This document shows, piece by piece, positions 51,486-61,144 of a stretch of DNA of 64,000 nt. The position numbers were made by a program, and so were the translations under genes. The notes beneath the pieces are model-generated. The model was not told where the DNA came from, did no database searches, and was given only the letters and a program-made list of their open reading frames with translations. The DNA is from DATFXM01 sp035315885 (GTDB lineage: Bacteria > Acidobacteriota > Blastocatellia > UBA7656). Where the stretch lies: NCBI GenBank assembly GCA_035315885.1, contig DATFXM010000194.1, positions 124,001-188,000 on the forward strand, in the 5' to 3' direction. Position 1 is the first letter of the stretch, and every line of letters begins with the position of its first letter.

Positions 51486-52565
51486 GTGAACCCAACTGCC
51501 GCTTCAACAGTCACCGGGAAGCCGGTTCGAGCCACGGTGATCGTGGTGAGTTACAACTCACCTGACAAACTGCTGGCCTGCCTCGGATCCGTTACTGGTT
51601 CTCTTCCAGCCGATTGTGAACTCCTGGTCATCGACAACGCATCACCCGAGAACAATGCAGACGCGGTTGCTGCTGCTTTTCCCTCGGTGAGACTGTTGCG
51701 TTCGCCGGAAAACCTCGGGTTCGCCGGCGGAGCAAACGAGGCGGTGAAAGCGTCGCGTGGAGAGTTTATCGTTTTGCTTAACCCCGACACGACGGTGCGG
51801 GAAGGTTGGCTTGATCAGTTGATTGCTCCGCTTGTCGCATCGGACCACATCGGAATGACCACCTCGCGGATTTTGCTCGCCGCCCGACCTCAATTGTTCA
51901 ACGCATCCGGGTGCGAGATTCATCTGAGTGGAATATCGCTCTGCAGAGGTCTTGGGAGGAATCACCGCGAGTTCGATCCACCACGCAACGTAGCCGCAGT
52001 CTCGGGCGCCGCGTTCGCCATTCGCAGAGAAGTATTTGACCTGCTGGGTGGGCTCGACTCCGACATGTTCCTGTACCTGGAGGATATCGACCTATCGATG
52101 CGAGCCAGACTGGCAGGGTTCGGGATCGAATACGCACCCGGGAGCGTGGTGCTGCATGACTACGAGTTGCGAATAACCCCGTTGAAGGTGTTCTGGCAGG
52201 AGCGCAATCGTTATCAGATGCTGCTCAAGAACCTGAGCTGGCCGACGTTGCTTGTGCTGCTCCCCACGCTCTTCCTGGCAGAAGTCATAACCTGGGGATT
52301 CGTAGTGCTGAAAGACCGCAAGAACATAACCAACAAGCTGAATGCGTATCGCTGGGTTTTCGAGAACTGGGGAAAGATCATGAGCAAGCGGCGCCAGGTG
52401 CAGTCGCTCAGGAGGGCTTACGACCGCGACATACTGTTGAGCACCAGCTATCGCCTGGAGTTTGAGCAAGCCGCCACCGGGGCACTACCGATTGCAACCG
52501 GAGCAATACTGAATCCGATATTCTTTCTGCTGCGAGCGATCGCGCTTGCACTTGTGTGGTGGTAA
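51486..52565 (+). CDS. Family 2 glycosyltransferase (rhamnosyltransferase-like)
   Basis: 359 aa, GTG start. GT-A fold: VIVVSYNSPDKLLACLGSV, DNASPENN, DxD-type NPDTTVREGW, and YLEDIDLSMRARLAGF in the acceptor region, as in WbbL-like rhamnosyltransferases. C-terminal hydrophobic helices (about 245-275 and 335-355) anchor it to the membrane. 39 nt after thiO. Starts the glycan group. Confidence 0.85.
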   Translation: MNPTAASTVTGKPVRATVIVVSYNSPDKLLACLGSVTGSLPADCELLVIDNASPENNADAVAAAFPSVRLLRSPENLGFAGGANEAVKASRGEFIVLLNPDTTVREGWLDQLIAPLVASDHIGMTTSRILLAARPQLFNASGCEIHLSGISLCRGLGRNHREFDPPRNVAAVSGAAFAIRREVFDLLGGLDSDMFLYLEDIDLSMRARLAGFGIEYAPGSVVLHDYELRITPLKVFWQERNRYQMLLKNLSWPTLLVLLPTLFLAEVITWGFVVLKDRKNITNKLNAYRWVFENWGKIMSKRRQVQSLRRAYDRDILLSTSYRLEFEQAATGALPIATGAILNPIFFLLRAIALALVWW

Positions 52566-52617
52566 CGATTTATTGCCGTCCCCGGAGGGCGCCACCAATC
52601 GAACTCAGTTTCACACA

Positions 52618-52684
52618 AGGCCGCAAAGCGTCGCAAGGAACGCAAAGCGCGGAATCCCTGCGGGCTTTGCGGCTTTGCGTGAGA
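52618..52684. repeat. Inverted repeat of GCAAAGCG words
   Basis: GGCCGCAAAGCG and ACGCAAAGCGCGG on the left face GGGCTTTGCGGCTTTGCGTG on the right, pairing over 9-10 bp in either register. It lies 53 nt after the glycosyltransferase gene, followed by a second hairpin. Confidence 0.6.
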
Positions 52685-52699
52685 CCCAACTCATGTAGC

Positions 52700-52724
52700 A
52701 ACGCAACCCCTACAGGGTTGCGTT
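52700..52724. terminator. Hairpin after the glycosyltransferase
   Basis: AACGCAACCC (52700-52709) and GGGTTGCGTT (52715-52724) form a perfect 10-bp stem with a CTACA loop. Probably ends the thiO-glycosyltransferase transcript. The next 140 nt before 52864 are AT-richer and may hold a promoter. Confidence 0.55.
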
Positions 52725-52863
52725 ACCATACCAATCGCGCGTAGTGGTGACAAACGCCAAATCAAAAGCTCTCTTGTGATATCGCGAGTGTGCTAGCAGA
52801 ATATAGGTTCAATTTTTCGGCGGCCTCACACGCATTTTTCACTGTCATTCAGAATCAATGTAG

Positions 52864-55029
52864 ATGGAATCGCAGGCGTTGCAAAACAAGTCAAAGCCTT
52901 CTGCACGAATCAGGCTGATATTCGCCGCCGGATTTGTCGTGCTGAGCACGCTACTGGTCTTTCCGTTTTTTTATTCAAAGACGGAAGTGATCTCCGGCCG
53001 TCGCGTGTACAAGATGCTCGGGACTCACGATCTGCTGACTCACGTAAAAATGATGCAGCAATTCGAACTCTCGTTGAGCGCCGGTATCATAGAACCGAGG
53101 TGGTTTTCCGAAGTCAACAACGGCTACGGCTCCGCGACTTTCAACTACTACCCAAGACTGTTCTACTACGTGACAACGCTCGTTAATATTCCCTTCCATG
53201 ACTGGCACACAACTCTGTTGATCCTGTCGATCGTTTGTCTCGCGGCATCGGGCGGTTCGATGTACTGGATGGCGCGAATGTTTTACAGCCGGCCCGCCAG
53301 TGTAATTGCCGCATTGCTCTACGTGTTGTTGCCGTATCATCTGCTGGACCTGTATTGGAGAGGCGCTCTGACCGAGTATGCGGGGTTCATTCTTCTTCCG
53401 CTAATTCTTCGCTTCGCAATAAAGGTTGGAACAGAACCGCGAACTCTCAATTTTGCGGGGCTCGGTCTTTTTTACGGCATACATCTTATGACTCACATGC
53501 CCGTAGCGTTGATGTTCAGCTACGGCATGGTCTTCTTCGCGATAATCTGGGCTGCGCAGAAACGTGACATCAGAATTCTGTTTCGGATCGGCGCTGGAAT
53601 GGCTGTCGGAGTGCTCTTGAGCGCTACCTACTGGCTGCCCGCAGTGCTTGAGACATCGCTCGTATACGAGTGGGCGAGCCTCATGTTTCCTTATCACAGC
53701 GTGTACATCACGCCACTTGAAGGCGCGAACGCTTTCGACACTCTCATCATCCTGACCTTCAAGTACAACCTCGTGCTGGTGATCGTTGCCGCGCTTGCTT
53801 TGAAGTACCGCCGCCGTGACGATCAAGAGCAAGACAAAGGGTTTTCGTGGGATCGAATGTGGGTAATCATGGCGGGATTTGCGCTTTTTATGTGCAACGC
53901 GTTGTCGTATGACATCTCGAGACTCCTGCCGAAAATCCAGGCCGCTGTACCTCCATTTCGCTGGCTTGCCATCGCAGCTCTTTTCAGCGCCCTGCTTGTC
54001 GCCGCGGTTGTCGAACGCTGGCGCGCAGCCGAGTTGCGGTTGTTGGCCCGCGTAGCCCTGGTAGTCATTCTGGCCCTCAACGTCTGGCTTGCGGTATCCA
54101 AGTCGCTTCTCTCGTCGCTGGTCAACGGACCGATGCCTGCTTCCGATATCTACCTCGACGCCGGATTCATTCCCGCAGGAGCGGCTCAACCTGGAGCGTT
54201 GCGCGATTCACCGCGAATCGAGCTTCAACCGGAGGGCGGCCTTGCCGAAACCACTCGCTGGGATCCAGAAAACCGGGAGATACGACTCAAGACGGATCAG
54301 CCCGCTACCGTCCGAATCAAAACCTACAACTTCCCGGGCTGGAAGGCTTCTATCGATGGCAAACCGACGACAATCTCGAGCGATAACGACGGAGTGCAAA
54401 CCATCAGCGTCGAACCCGGCACGCACGTAATTGACACTGCGTTCAAAAACACTCGGACTCGTACCGCTGCGCAGTTAGTCAGCCTGTTCGGCCTGTCCTC
54501 GCTTGTTGGGCTGGCGATATACGGTCGCCGTCGCGTCGCGGCAGATCAGCAGGAACCTAAGCTCAAGCGCGAAACCGCACACGCGACCGCAGGCGCAATG
54601 CGTTTGCTTGGTAATCGCAGAATCGCGGTGGCCGTCGTCGCCGCGATTGTAGCTGCAGGTGTAGCAATCGCCCTCGCTTTTGCCAGACCGGGTCACGACA
54701 AATCAAATAGTGGTTCGAGAGCGCCGGCGGGCGGCAGCGCGTCGCCTTCGGGATTGCCGGCGGATTCGGATGCTTCGCTCTTCATCCCGAACGCTTCAAC
54801 TATCTCGGTCGCGGTAGATCCAGAGTCGCTCGATCAATTAGTGGAATCTCTGGCGCGTCACGACGCGGATAGAATCGATGAGCTCAGTCATTCGGGCAAG
54901 GTTCTCGTCGTGGAGAATCGAACCCGGGTTCGCGTGTTGGAGCGAAGCGCCGGCAAGGTAAAGGTGCGGTTGTCCGAGGGGAGATACCAGTGGGCCGAAG
55001 GGTGGGTGCCCGACCCCTGGGTTCGATGA
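52864..55029 (+). CDS. Large membrane protein with PTPS-related domain and C-terminal SH3-like domain
   Basis: 721 aa. About ten hydrophobic helices in residues 18-430 (for example LIFAAGFVVLSTLLVFPFFY and ASVIAALLYVLLPYHLLDLY), with EVNNGYGSATFNYYPRLFYY and YWRGALTEYAGFILLPLILR, matching the 6-pyruvoyl-tetrahydropterin-synthase-related membrane family, glycosyltransferase-like in organisation. A periplasmic beta domain follows (about 450-525, YNFPGWKASIDGKPTTISSD), then one or two helices and a terminal SH3-like segment (NRTRVRVLERSAGKVKVRLS). Likely acts in glycan assembly. It overlaps the next gene by ATGA. Confidence 0.75.
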   Translation: MESQALQNKSKPSARIRLIFAAGFVVLSTLLVFPFFYSKTEVISGRRVYKMLGTHDLLTHVKMMQQFELSLSAGIIEPRWFSEVNNGYGSATFNYYPRLFYYVTTLVNIPFHDWHTTLLILSIVCLAASGGSMYWMARMFYSRPASVIAALLYVLLPYHLLDLYWRGALTEYAGFILLPLILRFAIKVGTEPRTLNFAGLGLFYGIHLMTHMPVALMFSYGMVFFAIIWAAQKRDIRILFRIGAGMAVGVLLSATYWLPAVLETSLVYEWASLMFPYHSVYITPLEGANAFDTLIILTFKYNLVLVIVAALALKYRRRDDQEQDKGFSWDRMWVIMAGFALFMCNALSYDISRLLPKIQAAVPPFRWLAIAALFSALLVAAVVERWRAAELRLLARVALVVILALNVWLAVSKSLLSSLVNGPMPASDIYLDAGFIPAGAAQPGALRDSPRIELQPEGGLAETTRWDPENREIRLKTDQPATVRIKTYNFPGWKASIDGKPTTISSDNDGVQTISVEPGTHVIDTAFKNTRTRTAAQLVSLFGLSSLVGLAIYGRRRVAADQQEPKLKRETAHATAGAMRLLGNRRIAVAVVAAIVAAGVAIALAFARPGHDKSNSGSRAPAGGSASPSGLPADSDASLFIPNASTISVAVDPESLDQLVESLARHDADRIDELSHSGKVLVVENRTRVRVLERSAGKVKVRLSEGRYQWAEGWVPDPWVR

Positions 55030-55508
55030 GTTCAATGCCGATATCTTCAGACGTCAAACTCGGGAAGGCGGTAAAGATTTTTCAGCCGGATCTGGTCAAT
55101 CTCTACGGCTGCAGCATCGGGGACGAGACGAAGATCGGAGCATTCGTCGAAGTTCAAAAGAACTCGAACATTGGTGCGCGCTGCAAGATTTCATCGCATA
55201 CCTTCATCTGCGAAGGTGTGACGATCGAAGACGAAGTGTTTGTCGGGCACGGGGTGGTCTTTACTAACGACATCTATCCGAGGGCTACAAACGAAGACGG
55301 TAATCTCAAGACCGCCGAAGATTGGGCGGTTGTGCAGACTTTGATCAAACGGCGGGCTTCCATCGGAAGCAACGCGACGATTCTTGCCGGGATTACTATC
55401 GGAGAGAACTCGATGGTCGCTGCCGGTGCGGTGGTCACGCGCGACGTTCCGCCCAACGCAGTTGTCGCAGGGGTTCCAGCCAAAGTAATTGGAGATGCCA
55501 AAAAATAA
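55026..55508 (+). CDS. Left-handed beta-helix sugar acyltransferase
   Basis: 160 aa from the ATG overlapping the upstream stop (ATGA). Hexapeptide repeats (IGDETKIGAFVEVQKNSNIG, CEGVTIEDEVFVGHGVVFTN, IGSNATILAGITIGENSMVA, VAGVPAKVIG), the WbpD/FdtC-like N-acetyltransferase pattern that acylates an amino sugar nucleotide. Paired with the Gfo/Idh/MocA enzyme 46 nt downstream, as in UDP/dTDP-aminosugar pathways, but no aminotransferase is present here. Confidence 0.88.
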   Translation: MSSMPISSDVKLGKAVKIFQPDLVNLYGCSIGDETKIGAFVEVQKNSNIGARCKISSHTFICEGVTIEDEVFVGHGVVFTNDIYPRATNEDGNLKTAEDWAVVQTLIKRRASIGSNATILAGITIGENSMVAAGAVVTRDVPPNAVVAGVPAKVIGDAKK

Positions 55509-55554
55509 CGCGGCCGCGTGACGAAGAGCGTAACGACCAGGGTACGATTTACAT

Positions 55555-56580
55555 ATGATCAACGTTGGAGTAATCGGATACGGCTACTGGGGGCCGAATC
55601 TCGTACGCAATTTCATGGAAGCTTCCGGCTCAACAGTCGCTTACATAAGCGATCGGCGAGCTGAATGCCTGGCTGCAGTGCGACGCCGATACCCCTCGCC
55701 GAAAACCACTCTCGACCCTTTTGACTTGATCGGCGATTCATCAGTTGATGCGGTCGCAATCGCCACCCCGGTGGCTACGCACTTTGAGCTCGCGCTGAGG
55801 GCTTTGAAGGCCGGCAAGCACGTCCTCGTGGAAAAGCCCCTCGCAGCAACCTCTGAACAGTGCGCAACGTTGATCGAAGAGGCTTCTCGAAAAAATCTGG
55901 TGTTGATGGTAGATCATACTTTTGTCTACACCGGCGCGGTGAGAAAAATCCGCGAGCTGGTTACGAGTCGAGTTCTTGGGGACATCTACTACTATGATTC
56001 GGTACGGGTAAATCTCGGGCTCTTCCAGCACGACGTGAACGTGATTTGGGACCTTGCGGTGCACGATCTTTCGATCCTGGATTTCGTGCTCGATGGCAAG
56101 CCGGTAGCGGTATCGGCGACGGCGATCAACAACATCGCCGGTCAGCCGGAGAACGTCGCGTATATCACGCTCTTCTTTTCGGGAAACGAAATCGGTCACA
56201 TTCACGTGAATTGGCTTGCGCCGGTCAAAGTCCGGCGTACGCTGATCGGCGGGAGTGAGAAAATGATCGTGTACGACGACATCGAGCCCAGCGAGAAACT
56301 GAAGATGTACGACAAAGGGATCAGGATCGAACCTCAGCGCGAAGAGCTGTACGAGCTCTTAGTGAGTTACAGATCGGGCGATATGTGGGCGCCAAAGCTG
56401 GACACCACCGAAGCGCTTCGCACCGAAGCCCTGCATTTCATCGAATGCATCGAACGCGGCAAACGTCCGCTAACGGATGGCGAGTCCGGTCTGCGCATCG
56501 TCAGATTGCTCGAAGCCGCTGAAAAGTCGGCGGCGGGTCGCGGAGCCCTCGTCGAACTCGCGAGGCGATGCGCGTCGTGA
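55555..56580 (+). CDS. Gfo/Idh/MocA-family sugar oxidoreductase
   Basis: 341 aa. NAD(P)-binding GVIGYGYWGPNLVRNF at 4-19, EKPLAATSEQ with the conserved Lys (KxP), and C-terminal domain with VDHTFVYTGAVRKIRE and VIWDLAVHDLSILDFVL (His of the active site). Likely oxidises a nucleotide sugar (WbpB-like). It overlaps the next gene by 13 nt. Confidence 0.88.
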   Translation: MINVGVIGYGYWGPNLVRNFMEASGSTVAYISDRRAECLAAVRRRYPSPKTTLDPFDLIGDSSVDAVAIATPVATHFELALRALKAGKHVLVEKPLAATSEQCATLIEEASRKNLVLMVDHTFVYTGAVRKIRELVTSRVLGDIYYYDSVRVNLGLFQHDVNVIWDLAVHDLSILDFVLDGKPVAVSATAINNIAGQPENVAYITLFFSGNEIGHIHVNWLAPVKVRRTLIGGSEKMIVYDDIEPSEKLKMYDKGIRIEPQREELYELLVSYRSGDMWAPKLDTTEALRTEALHFIECIERGKRPLTDGESGLRIVRLLEAAEKSAAGRGALVELARRCAS

Positions 56581-57386
56581 CTCGCAACCCGACCAACAGG
56601 TCGACTCACATCCAAAGTCCAGACAAAGCCCACTCGCAGTCCGTTCAGCCGGTTGCCGACGCTCGTCTCGAGCGAAGCGGCTTACCCAGCGTGTCGGTGT
56701 GCTTTCCAGCTTACAACGAGGAAGCGACCATCGAAGATGTTCTGCTGGAAGCCGGAGAGTTGCTGTCGGGCTCAGGACTCGACTTTGAGATACTGGTCTG
56801 CGACGACGCCTCGAAAGACAGCACTCTCAACATAGCTCGCCGCGTGCAGCAACAATTCCCGATGCGCGTGTTCGTGCACGAACGAAATATGGGCATCCGC
56901 GCAACCTTCGAACATCTCTATGCGAATGCGACCAAGGAATTTGTCTTCTTGAACTCAACGGACCGTCAGTGGGATACGTCCGTGCTGTTTCAGATGCTGC
57001 CGATGACCGCACAGTTCGACGTGATAATCGCATCGCGCCTGGACAAGAACTATGGACCAGCCCGCGGACTGGTATCGTGGGCATTCAATGCTATTCCACG
57101 AGTGCTCTTCGGAACGAGGACCTATGACGCAGGTGCGGTCAAGCTGGTCAAACGAGAGATCATTCAAAGGTGCGAAATCGTTTCGAAGTCTCCATTCTCC
57201 GAAGCCGAACGTCTAATTCGAGCTGCGCGCGCCGGCTATCGCATAGCGGAACATCCGGTGGTCACGAGGCCGAGGGAAAGTGGAAAAGCGAAGGGGGTCA
57301 ATGCGGGCGTGGTGTTTCGAGCATTGGTAGACGTCGTGCTTGTATGGTTCTCTCTTCGCAAATGGAAACTTCGAGGAGATAGTTAG
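56568..57386 (+). CDS. Family 2 glycosyltransferase, DPM1-like
   Basis: 272 aa. GT-A segments SVCFPAYNEEATIEDVLLEA, ILVCDDASKDSTLNIARRV, ERNMGIRATFEHLYANA and TDRQWDTSVLF. No C-terminal membrane helices. Resembles polyisoprenyl-phosphate sugar transferases. The first ~40 residues before SVCFPAYN are not conserved-looking, so a later start is possible, but the 13-nt overlap with the preceding gene suggests coupling. Confidence 0.82.
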   Translation: MRVVTRNPTNRSTHIQSPDKAHSQSVQPVADARLERSGLPSVSVCFPAYNEEATIEDVLLEAGELLSGSGLDFEILVCDDASKDSTLNIARRVQQQFPMRVFVHERNMGIRATFEHLYANATKEFVFLNSTDRQWDTSVLFQMLPMTAQFDVIIASRLDKNYGPARGLVSWAFNAIPRVLFGTRTYDAGAVKLVKREIIQRCEIVSKSPFSEAERLIRAARAGYRIAEHPVVTRPRESGKAKGVNAGVVFRALVDVVLVWFSLRKWKLRGDS

Positions 57387-57594
57387 CCGGCAGTGCCTGG
57401 GTTTGCCAATCTTTGCGGTCCTGGCGTGAAAGCCGACTCACCTCATCGCGCATAGCGGGGCAGCGCGAAGACATTTAGTCGCTTGCAATCAAATTAAGAC
57501 GCCGCCCGAACCCACCTCAGTTTGACACAACAATCCTCGCACGTTAGCATTTTCGTCATTCTTTAGGCCGGCCATTCTTGCAACACGATTATCG

Positions 57595-59586
57595 ATGTCT
57601 AAGCGAAATAAATCGAAAACACCAAAGAAACCCGCAACCAAAGAGCAAACTCCAAAAAAACGCGAGGCGGTGGGCCTTTCGCGTAAGCTGGTTCTGACGT
57701 TGGTGCTCGGAGTCACGATCATCGGTTTCGGTAACACGATTTTCAACGGGTTCGCTTACGACGATAACACGCAGATCCTCGAGAGCGAACTGATAAGGAA
57801 CTTTGCAAATCTGAAGAAGGCGTTGGTAACCGATGTCTGGTTCTGGCGAGCGGAACAGGACAAGGATCCCTTAAAAGAAGCCGGGCCGAGCACGCCGTAT
57901 TACCGCCCGATATTCATAATCTATCTGATGATCGGATGGCACCTGTTTGGAACGTGGGCAGCCGGCTGGCACATGGCCAACATCCTCGTCCACCTGCTCG
58001 CGGTTTATCTGGCCTTCCTGTTGATTGAACGGATCTCAAAGGACTATCGGCTCGCGGGATTGGCGAGCCTGATCTTTGCCATTCACCCTCTCCGCAGCGA
58101 ATCCGTCGCATGGATAAGCGGCGTGACAGACCCGCTGCTGGCAGTGCTGCTGCTGTCGTCCTTTTATTTGTTCCTCAAATATCGAGAAGAGCGAAAAGGC
58201 AAGTTTTATGTCTGGTCGCTCGTGCTTTCAGCGTTCGCGTCGTTTTCGAAAGAACCGGCGGCATGCCTGCCGATGATGGTAATGGCGTACGAGTTGTTTC
58301 TCGCGAATCAGGACAAGCCGTTCCGCGTGCGATGGCAGATCTCGGTTCAGCACTTTTCCGGATTCGCCTTGATATCGGCTTCGTACTTCCTGATGAGGCA
58401 GCGGGCGCTCGGATTTGTATTGTCAGATCCGCACTTTTCGCCTCATTCGCCGGTCCATGCGGTGCTGACAATTCCGATTGCGATCTGGAAGTACATTGCT
58501 CTGTGGATCTGGCCTGCAGATTTGAGCCTGTTTCACTACACCCCGCTGGTCACCAGTGTTCTGAGCTTCAGGTTCATCTTGCCATTCATTGCACTGGTTG
58601 CGCTGGTTGCGGCGCTGGCGCCTCTATGGAAATCCCGACTGACCCGGTTCGCGTTGATCTGGTCTGTAATCAACCTGCTGCCGGTATTGAACCTCAGCGC
58701 CTTCTCCGAAGATCACTTGATCCAGGAACGCTATATCTATGTTCCTTCGATCGGATTCTCGATGCTGGTTGCGATCGGATTGATGAAGCTTCCGCAGTTG
58801 AAATGGTCTTCGGCGACGTTGAGACGCACGGCGGTTACTGCCTCGATTGTAGTCTTGTGTCTTGTGCTCACTGGAAAGACGATGGCACAGAACGAAGTCT
58901 GGAGGGACGACACAAGTCTGTGGAGTCACGGTACCGAGGTGGCGCCGGATGAGCGCGCACCGCACTTTATACTGGGCTTTCACGAATTGAAACTGGAGCA
59001 CTACGACCTGGCTGCGCAGCAGTTTGAGCAATACCTCAAGCTGAAGCCAAACAGCGTCATCGTTCTGAGCAATCTCGCGGCTATCAACCTGTTCAAATAC
59101 CAGAACCAGGCCGCGGTGAATCGATCTGGCGCCGATCGCGCGCTGCTGGACCGGGCGATTGCGCTTTCGGAAAAAGGGCTGGCGCTGGCCAGTCTGGGTC
59201 CGCTCTGGGACACGCTGGGCACTTGTTATACGTTCGATACGGACTTCAAGAATCTGGATCGAGCGCTTGCGTGTTATCAGCGGGGCCTTCTCGAAGAGCC
59301 GGACAACGCGATGTTGGTGTTTCACACGGGTGCGACCTATTTGAAGAAGGGAGACTACGATCAGTCGCTGCGATATCTGCAGACGGCCCGCGATCGTCAG
59401 CCGAATCTGGCAGACGTTTACAAGATGATCGCGTATGCGGAACAGGGTAAGGGACAGATTCAGGCGGCGATCGACGACTTCAACCGTTATCTGCAACTTC
59501 GTCCCGAGGCATTGGACGCACCTAAGGTCGCCGAAGACATCAAGAGCTTGCGAGCACAGTTGCAACAAGCTAACGGGCAGAGTTAA
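57595..59586 (+). CDS. Tmtc-like membrane protein with C-terminal TPR repeats
   Basis: 663 aa. Lys-rich N-terminus (KRNKSKTPKKPATKEQTPKK), then about ten membrane helices (70-430) with the DUF1736/PMT-like landmarks FAYDDNTQILES, STPYYRPIFIIYLMI and IHPLRSESVAWISGVTDPLL. TPR repeats follow from about 445 to 650 (HFILGFHELKLEHYDLAAQQ, FHTGATYLKKGDYDQSLRYL). The family is related to eukaryotic TMTC O-mannosyltransferases, so glycosyl transfer at the membrane is possible. Ends in a palindrome with the convergent gene. Confidence 0.82.
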   Translation: MSKRNKSKTPKKPATKEQTPKKREAVGLSRKLVLTLVLGVTIIGFGNTIFNGFAYDDNTQILESELIRNFANLKKALVTDVWFWRAEQDKDPLKEAGPSTPYYRPIFIIYLMIGWHLFGTWAAGWHMANILVHLLAVYLAFLLIERISKDYRLAGLASLIFAIHPLRSESVAWISGVTDPLLAVLLLSSFYLFLKYREERKGKFYVWSLVLSAFASFSKEPAACLPMMVMAYELFLANQDKPFRVRWQISVQHFSGFALISASYFLMRQRALGFVLSDPHFSPHSPVHAVLTIPIAIWKYIALWIWPADLSLFHYTPLVTSVLSFRFILPFIALVALVAALAPLWKSRLTRFALIWSVINLLPVLNLSAFSEDHLIQERYIYVPSIGFSMLVAIGLMKLPQLKWSSATLRRTAVTASIVVLCLVLTGKTMAQNEVWRDDTSLWSHGTEVAPDERAPHFILGFHELKLEHYDLAAQQFEQYLKLKPNSVIVLSNLAAINLFKYQNQAAVNRSGADRALLDRAIALSEKGLALASLGPLWDTLGTCYTFDTDFKNLDRALACYQRGLLEEPDNAMLVFHTGATYLKKGDYDQSLRYLQTARDRQPNLADVYKMIAYAEQGKGQIQAAIDDFNRYLQLRPEALDAPKVAEDIKSLRAQLQQANGQS

Positions 59587-59590
59587 CAGA

Positions 59591-59616
59591 AGTAGGCAGT
59601 ATGCATACTGCCTACT
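59591..59616. terminator. 26-bp perfect palindrome (CTGCCTA type)
   Basis: AGTAGGCAGTATG at 59591-59603 and CATACTGCCTACT at 59604-59616 are exact reverse complements with no loop. Further CTGCCTA words continue to 59632. It lies 4 nt after the Tmtc-like stop and overlaps the stop region of the convergent gene (59612), fit for bidirectional termination. Confidence 0.75.
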
Positions 59617-61123
59617 GCCTACTGCCTACCACTTTCAGCGCTGATTGTACCGCGGCTTTCAAACCCTCGAGTGTCTTGTCTTTTACTTTCCGGCCATTCA
59701 CAAACACAGTTGGAGTCGAACTCACTCCGGCGGCGGTACCGTCGCGCAGGTCCTTCTTGACTGCCGCAGCGTATTGCCCCGATGCCAGCGCTTTATCAAA
59801 CGCAGCTCGGTCCAGTCCCAGCCTCGTTGCATACTCCTTCAGGTTCACGACCTCCAACGCATTCTGGTTTTGAAACAGAAGCGCCGTGTACTCCCAGTAC
59901 TTGCCCTGCGCTCGCGCTGCCTCCGCGGCCTCCGCCGCCTTCGCTGCGTAAGCATGCTGATCGAGCGGGAAATCCCGAACTACAAGCTTAACCTTGTCCC
60001 CAATCTCGTTCATCAACTGCTCGAGTACCGGCTGTGTTCGTCCACAACTCGGACATTGAAAATCTGTGAATTCAATTATCACTACCTGTGCGTTCGGATT
60101 CCCTTTCCACGGCCGATCGTCGATCGAGATGTTGTAGTAGGGCGCTTCGGGTTCAATCAGGTTGTCCTTGAGATTTGCCGTAGTCCGAAGCTTCCCCGCA
60201 AAAGCGGTGGCCGCATTCGTCTGCTCCTGCCCCTCCAGATACTCCACGATCTGCTGCCGAACCTGCACGTAACCGCCTTGAATCCTGTCACGATTCTGCT
60301 CGTAAAAAGTCCGCGCATCGGTCTCTCGCACCGGCTTGATGAGCGGCGCAATCTCAGCTTCGTACAACGAGTCTGCCGACAGATTCCGCTTCTTCGCCTC
60401 CTGCTCCAGAAGCAGGCTGTTTATCCGCGCGTCGAGCTGCCCCCGCCGTAGCGTGTAGATCTCTTCCTGAGCATCGTAGATCACCGAACGAAGCGCGTCC
60501 TCGAGATCTCCCGCAGTTATAGGTTTGCCCGTCACCGTAGCCAACACCCGCGCGCGCTCCGCATCGTTCTTCGGAGGCGCGGCCGTCGCGACAAGCACCC
60601 GCACTTGATAGGACTCTGTGAGACCAGCGGCAAATTTGTTTATCAGCTCCTGCCGGCGCTGGTCCCTGAGATAGCTGATGATGCTTGGCTTCCATTCGCT
60701 GAATTCACCCTGAATGTTCGCTTTGTTCTGGTCGTAGTAGGCCCTCGCTTCGGCTTCGGTTGGTTCCTTCAAGGTAGAAACGACCTGTTGCTCAAGCTGG
60801 TCAATCGTAACGCCTCGTTTCGCTGCCTCCGCATCCATTACTCTTTTTCTGAGCTGGTTCTCCAACTCGCGGCTTCTCGCTTCGGCTACTTGTTTGCGCA
60901 GTTCGGCGATACGAACCTTGATCTCGTAGTCCACCATTTCCCGAGTTATCTTTGCACCGTTCACCGTTGCCAGAACGTCAGACGGAATCCCCGGATCGCA
61001 ACCGCAATCAGGTTGGGGTTGCGGGTTTGCTTGCGCGGTCTGCACCGCTTCAATTCTCCCACCACCATAAGCGAGCCCACCGGACATCGCCAGCACCAGA
61101 ACACTCGACAAATACTTCTTCAT
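59612..61123 (-). CDS. Periplasmic protein with two SurA-N-like domains and a DsbA-like thioredoxin domain
   Basis: 503 aa with signal peptide KKYLSSVLVLAMSGGLAYGG. Two similar SurA-N-like halves: about 46-180 (VLATVNGAKITREMVDYEIK, KRGVTIDQLEQQ) and about 190-320 (VLATVTGKPITAGDLEDALR, KRNLSADSLYEA). Residues about 330-500 are a Thioredoxin_4/DsbA domain with Cys357-Pro-Ser-Cys360 in EFTDFQCPSCGRTQ and the cis-Pro motif in STPTVFVNG. It may hold unfolded envelope proteins while exchanging disulfides. Its first gene product end lies at 61123, just upstream of etfD's stop (61145). Confidence 0.82.
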   Translation of the reverse strand: MKKYLSSVLVLAMSGGLAYGGGRIEAVQTAQANPQPQPDCGCDPGIPSDVLATVNGAKITREMVDYEIKVRIAELRKQVAEARSRELENQLRKRVMDAEAAKRGVTIDQLEQQVVSTLKEPTEAEARAYYDQNKANIQGEFSEWKPSIISYLRDQRRQELINKFAAGLTESYQVRVLVATAAPPKNDAERARVLATVTGKPITAGDLEDALRSVIYDAQEEIYTLRRGQLDARINSLLLEQEAKKRNLSADSLYEAEIAPLIKPVRETDARTFYEQNRDRIQGGYVQVRQQIVEYLEGQEQTNAATAFAGKLRTTANLKDNLIEPEAPYYNISIDDRPWKGNPNAQVVIIEFTDFQCPSCGRTQPVLEQLMNEIGDKVKLVVRDFPLDQHAYAAKAAEAAEAARAQGKYWEYTALLFQNQNALEVVNLKEYATRLGLDRAAFDKALASGQYAAAVKKDLRDGTAAGVSSTPTVFVNGRKVKDKTLEGLKAAVQSALKVVGSRQ

Positions 61124-61144
61124 CCTGCCTCCACAGCGGCCCGA

